Shown piece after piece: positions 62,129 to 64,000 of a DNA stretch of 64,000 nucleotides (positions within the stretch are counted from its first letter, which is position 1; the number at the start of each line of letters is the position of its first letter). Made by a program: the position numbers and the translations under genes. Source of the stretch: Christiangramia sabulilitoris (GTDB lineage Bacteria > Bacteroidota > Bacteroidia > Flavobacteriales > Flavobacteriaceae); assembly GCF_007050985.1 (NCBI RefSeq), contig NZ_VHSF01000001.1, positions 1,364,001 through 1,428,000 on the forward strand, read 5' to 3'. The notes beneath the pieces were generated by a model. The model ran no database searches, was not told the DNA's origin, and worked only from the letters and a program-made list of their open reading frames with translations.

Positions 62129-64000
62129 TTAAGATCCGCACATCAGACAGTCGTCTCCTTCTGCTTCCTTTGATTGGGCTATGATCGCTCTCAATTCTTC
62201 GGGAGACAGAGCTCCTTCTTCTGTTTCCGAGGAAACCATAGCTTTGGATTGCGCCTGCAGTTTTTCAGCCGCTTTCGCCGGAGCTTCTGAGGCAACTGCT
62301 GCAACGGGTTCTTTTTTCTTCTCTTTTTCCAGGGTAAATTTAATAGCATCTACCGCAGATTTTGTGCGCAGGTAATACATACCTGTTTTTAAACCACTTT
62401 TCCAGGCGTAGAAGTGCATGGAAGTAAGCTTGCTGTAATTCGCATTTTCCATGAACAGGTTAAGCGATTGGGATTGGTCTATAAAATATCCTCTGTGCCT
62501 GGACATATCTATAATATCTTTCATGCTCATTTCCCAGACTGTTTTGTAAAGCTCTTTGAGATCCTGAGGTATGATGTCTATATCCTGGACGGAGCCATTA
62601 TTTCTCATTATGGCATTTTTCACATCTTCGGTCCAGAGATCTCTGGAAACAAGGTCTTCCAGCAGATGTTTATTGACTACAATAAATTCTCCGGAAAGAA
62701 CCCGCCTGGTATAAATATTAGAAGTATATGGTTCAAAAGCCTCGTTGTTACCAAGGATCTGCGAAGTAGAAGCAGTAGGCATTGGTGCAAGCAGCAGTGA
62801 GTTTCTAACTCCTGTTTTCATTACCTGCTTGCGTAATTTTGCCCAGTCCCATCTTCCGCTTAATTCTTCATCTTTAATTCCCCAGAGGTTATACTGAAAC
62901 TCTCCCTGGCTTATAGGTGATCCTTCAAAAGTTGAATAAGGTCCTTCCTCTTTGGCCAATTCCATGGAAGCCGATACGGCAGCGAAGTATAAAGTCTCAA
63001 AGATCTCCTGATTGAGTTTTTTCGCTTCATCTGAAGTAAAAGGTAGACGCAGCCTGATAAAAGTATCTGCCAGTCCCTGAACACCCAGGCCCACCGGGCG
63101 ATGACGCATATTGCTGTTTTCAGCTTCCTGTACCGGGTAATAATTACGGTCAATCACCTTGTTCAGGTTTTTTGTAACTCTTTTGGTGATCTTATATAAT
63201 TCCTTGTGGTCAAATTCATCGCCTTTAATGAACATAGGCAAAGCAATAGAAGCCAGGTTGCACACCGCTACTTCATCTTTGCTGGTATATTCCAATATTT
63301 CTGTGCAGAGGTTGGAAGAGCGAATCGTTCCAAGATTTTTCTGATTAGACTTCCTGTTGGCCGCATCTTTATACAGCATATAAGGTGTACCTGTCTCGAT
63401 CTGAGACTCCATGATCTTTTCCCAGACTTCACGTGCTTTTATAGTTCTTCTGCCTTTGCCTTCAGCCTCATATTTTTCATAGAGCTTTTCAAATTCATCA
63501 CCATAGGTATCAAAAAGTCCAGGGCATTCATGCGGGCACATCAGGGTCCACTTGCCGTCTTCCTGTACTCTCTTCATAAAAAGATCTGGTATCCACATGG
63601 CGTAGAAAAGATCACGCGCTCTCATTTCCTCTTTTCCGTGGTTCTTTTTCAGATCAAGAAAATCGAAAATGTCTGCATGCCATGGCTCTACATACATCGC
63701 AAAAGATCCTTTTCTTTTTCCGCCGCCCTGGTCTACATACCGGGCAGTATCGTTAAAGACCCGTAGCATGGGCACAATTCCGTTAGAGGTACCATTGGTT
63801 CCAGAAATATAAGAACCCGTCGCCCGTACATTATGAATAGATAAACCTATTCCGCCGGCCGACTGAGAGATCTTGGCAGTCTGCTTTAGGGTATCGTAGA
63901 TGCCGTCGATGCTATCATCCTTCATGGTTAAAAGGAAACAGGAAGACATTTGAGGTTTTGGTGTACCGGAGTTGAAAAGCGTTGGAGTAGCGTGGGTAAA
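62129..64000 (-). CDS. nrdA: Ribonucleoside-diphosphate reductase large subunit (5' end cut by window)
   Basis: It reduces ribonucleotides to deoxyribonucleotides. The reading frame continues beyond 63949 to the window edge as [21 protein letters not shown], so the N-terminal part is outside. At least 623 residues are seen. SSNLCTEI (the Asn-Cys-Glu radical site) and [25 protein letters not shown] and [19 protein letters not shown] are class Ia/Ib hallmarks. The C-terminus ends CLMCGS, the swinging CxxC pair that re-reduces the active site. A Lys/Ala-rich linker (about 545-600) precedes it. The small subunit nrdB is not in the window. Confidence 0.96.
   Translation of the reverse strand, partial: FTHATPTLFNSGTPKPQMSSCFLLTMKDDSIDGIYDTLKQTAKISQSAGGIGLSIHNVRATGSYISGTNGTSNGIVPMLRVFNDTARYVDQGGGKRKGSFAMYVEPWHADIFDFLDLKKNHGKEEMRARDLFYAMWIPDLFMKRVQEDGKWTLMCPHECPGLFDTYGDEFEKLYEKYEAEGKGRRTIKAREVWEKIMESQIETGTPYMLYKDAANRKSNQKNLGTIRSSNLCTEILEYTSKDEVAVCNLASIALPMFIKGDEFDHKELYKITKRVTKNLNKVIDRNYYPVQEAENSNMRHRPVGLGVQGLADTFIRLRLPFTSDEAKKLNQEIFETLYFAAVSASMELAKEEGPYSTFEGSPISQGEFQYNLWGIKDEELSGRWDWAKLRKQVMKTGVRNSLLLAPMPTASTSQILGNNEAFEPYTSNIYTRRVLSGEFIVVNKHLLEDLVSRDLWTEDVKNAIMRNNGSVQDIDIIPQDLKELYKTVWEMSMKDIIDMSRHRGYFIDQSQSLNLFMENANYSKLTSMHFYAWKSGLKTGMYYLRTKSAVDAIKFTLEKEKKKEPVAAVASEAPAKAAEKLQAQSKAMVSSETEEGALSPEELRAIIAQSKEAEGDDCLMCGS

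Noticed and set aside
63206-63766. 186-codon plus-strand frame opposite nrdA
   Set aside because: The minus strand here encodes conserved ribonucleotide reductase motifs without a break. The antisense peptide has no family features.

Overview
The window reads as the chromosome of a marine-type member of the Bacteroidota, family Flavobacteriaceae. I infer a Gramella/Christiangramia-like relative, but species cannot be proven from sequence alone. The support is: low GC with A-rich rather than Shine-Dalgarno leaders; many -7 boxes of the Bacteroidota form TAnnTTTG just ahead of genes; a SusC/SusD pair; many short lipoproteins with a Cys lipobox; and families typical of this group (DUF2490, DUF3078, GH97, S9 peptidases with signal peptides). 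Both ends cut genes: a CvpA-type membrane protein on the left and the ribonucleotide reductase large subunit on the right.

Layout. 1-3.2 kb: CvpA (partial), a small conserved protein, a CREST-like seven-helix protein, pheS and two tiny genes overlapping it head to tail. 3.2-5.7 kb: two lipoproteins sharing a C-terminal beta-solenoid-like module. 5.8-11.4 kb: housekeeping genes (gpsA, Kbp-like BON-LysM protein, nadD-gmk-yicC, a YheT-type hydrolase, a thioesterase), with an orphan terminator and a 136-bp imperfect palindrome. 11.6-28.4 kb: mixed metabolic and envelope genes (DMT exporter, ArsC-like protein, cystathionine-type PLP enzyme, GH97 alpha-glucosidase, class V aminotransferase, S9 and M28 peptidases, DUF3095, DUF1028, small lipoproteins). 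28.5-28.9 kb: a tRNA-Arg(CCU) preceded by two 99-bp tandem units carrying only the 5' part of that tRNA. 29.7-30.6 kb: AT-rich, gene-poor DNA with a possible decayed gene and one small membrane ORF. 30.6-35.8 kb: a TetR regulator with a strong palindromic operator, then ABC, HlyD and TolC genes forming a tripartite export system. 35.9-40.9 kb: a SYLF protein, a HAD hydrolase and a 1.2-kresidue metallophosphoesterase fused to an outer-membrane barrel.

41.1-57.3 kb is the main accessory system, a polysaccharide utilisation locus: a membrane-spanning LuxR-type sensor regulator, SusC, SusD, a large multi-module surface lipoprotein, a PKD-GH16 lipoprotein, a second GH16, a GH3 beta-glucosidase and a third GH16. 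Three GH16 endo-glucanases plus a GH3 exo-beta-glucosidase point to laminarin or a related beta-1,3-glucan. The surface lipoproteins would bind and cut the glucan, SusCD would import oligosaccharides, and GH16/GH3 would finish the job to glucose in the periplasm. The regulator lacks the kinase and receiver parts of a hybrid two-component sensor, so it probably senses and binds DNA in one chain.

57.3-64 kb: tadA, dxs, a DUF3078 protein, dgt and nrdA; the last two act on the dNTP pool.

No insertion sequence, CRISPR array, integrase, rRNA or toxin system was found. The least-explained items are the surface lipoprotein with four related beta-sandwich modules, the tRNA-fragment array and its sequence link to the palindrome at 7.7 kb, and the paired solenoid lipoproteins. 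Functions are assigned by reading motifs, without database searches.
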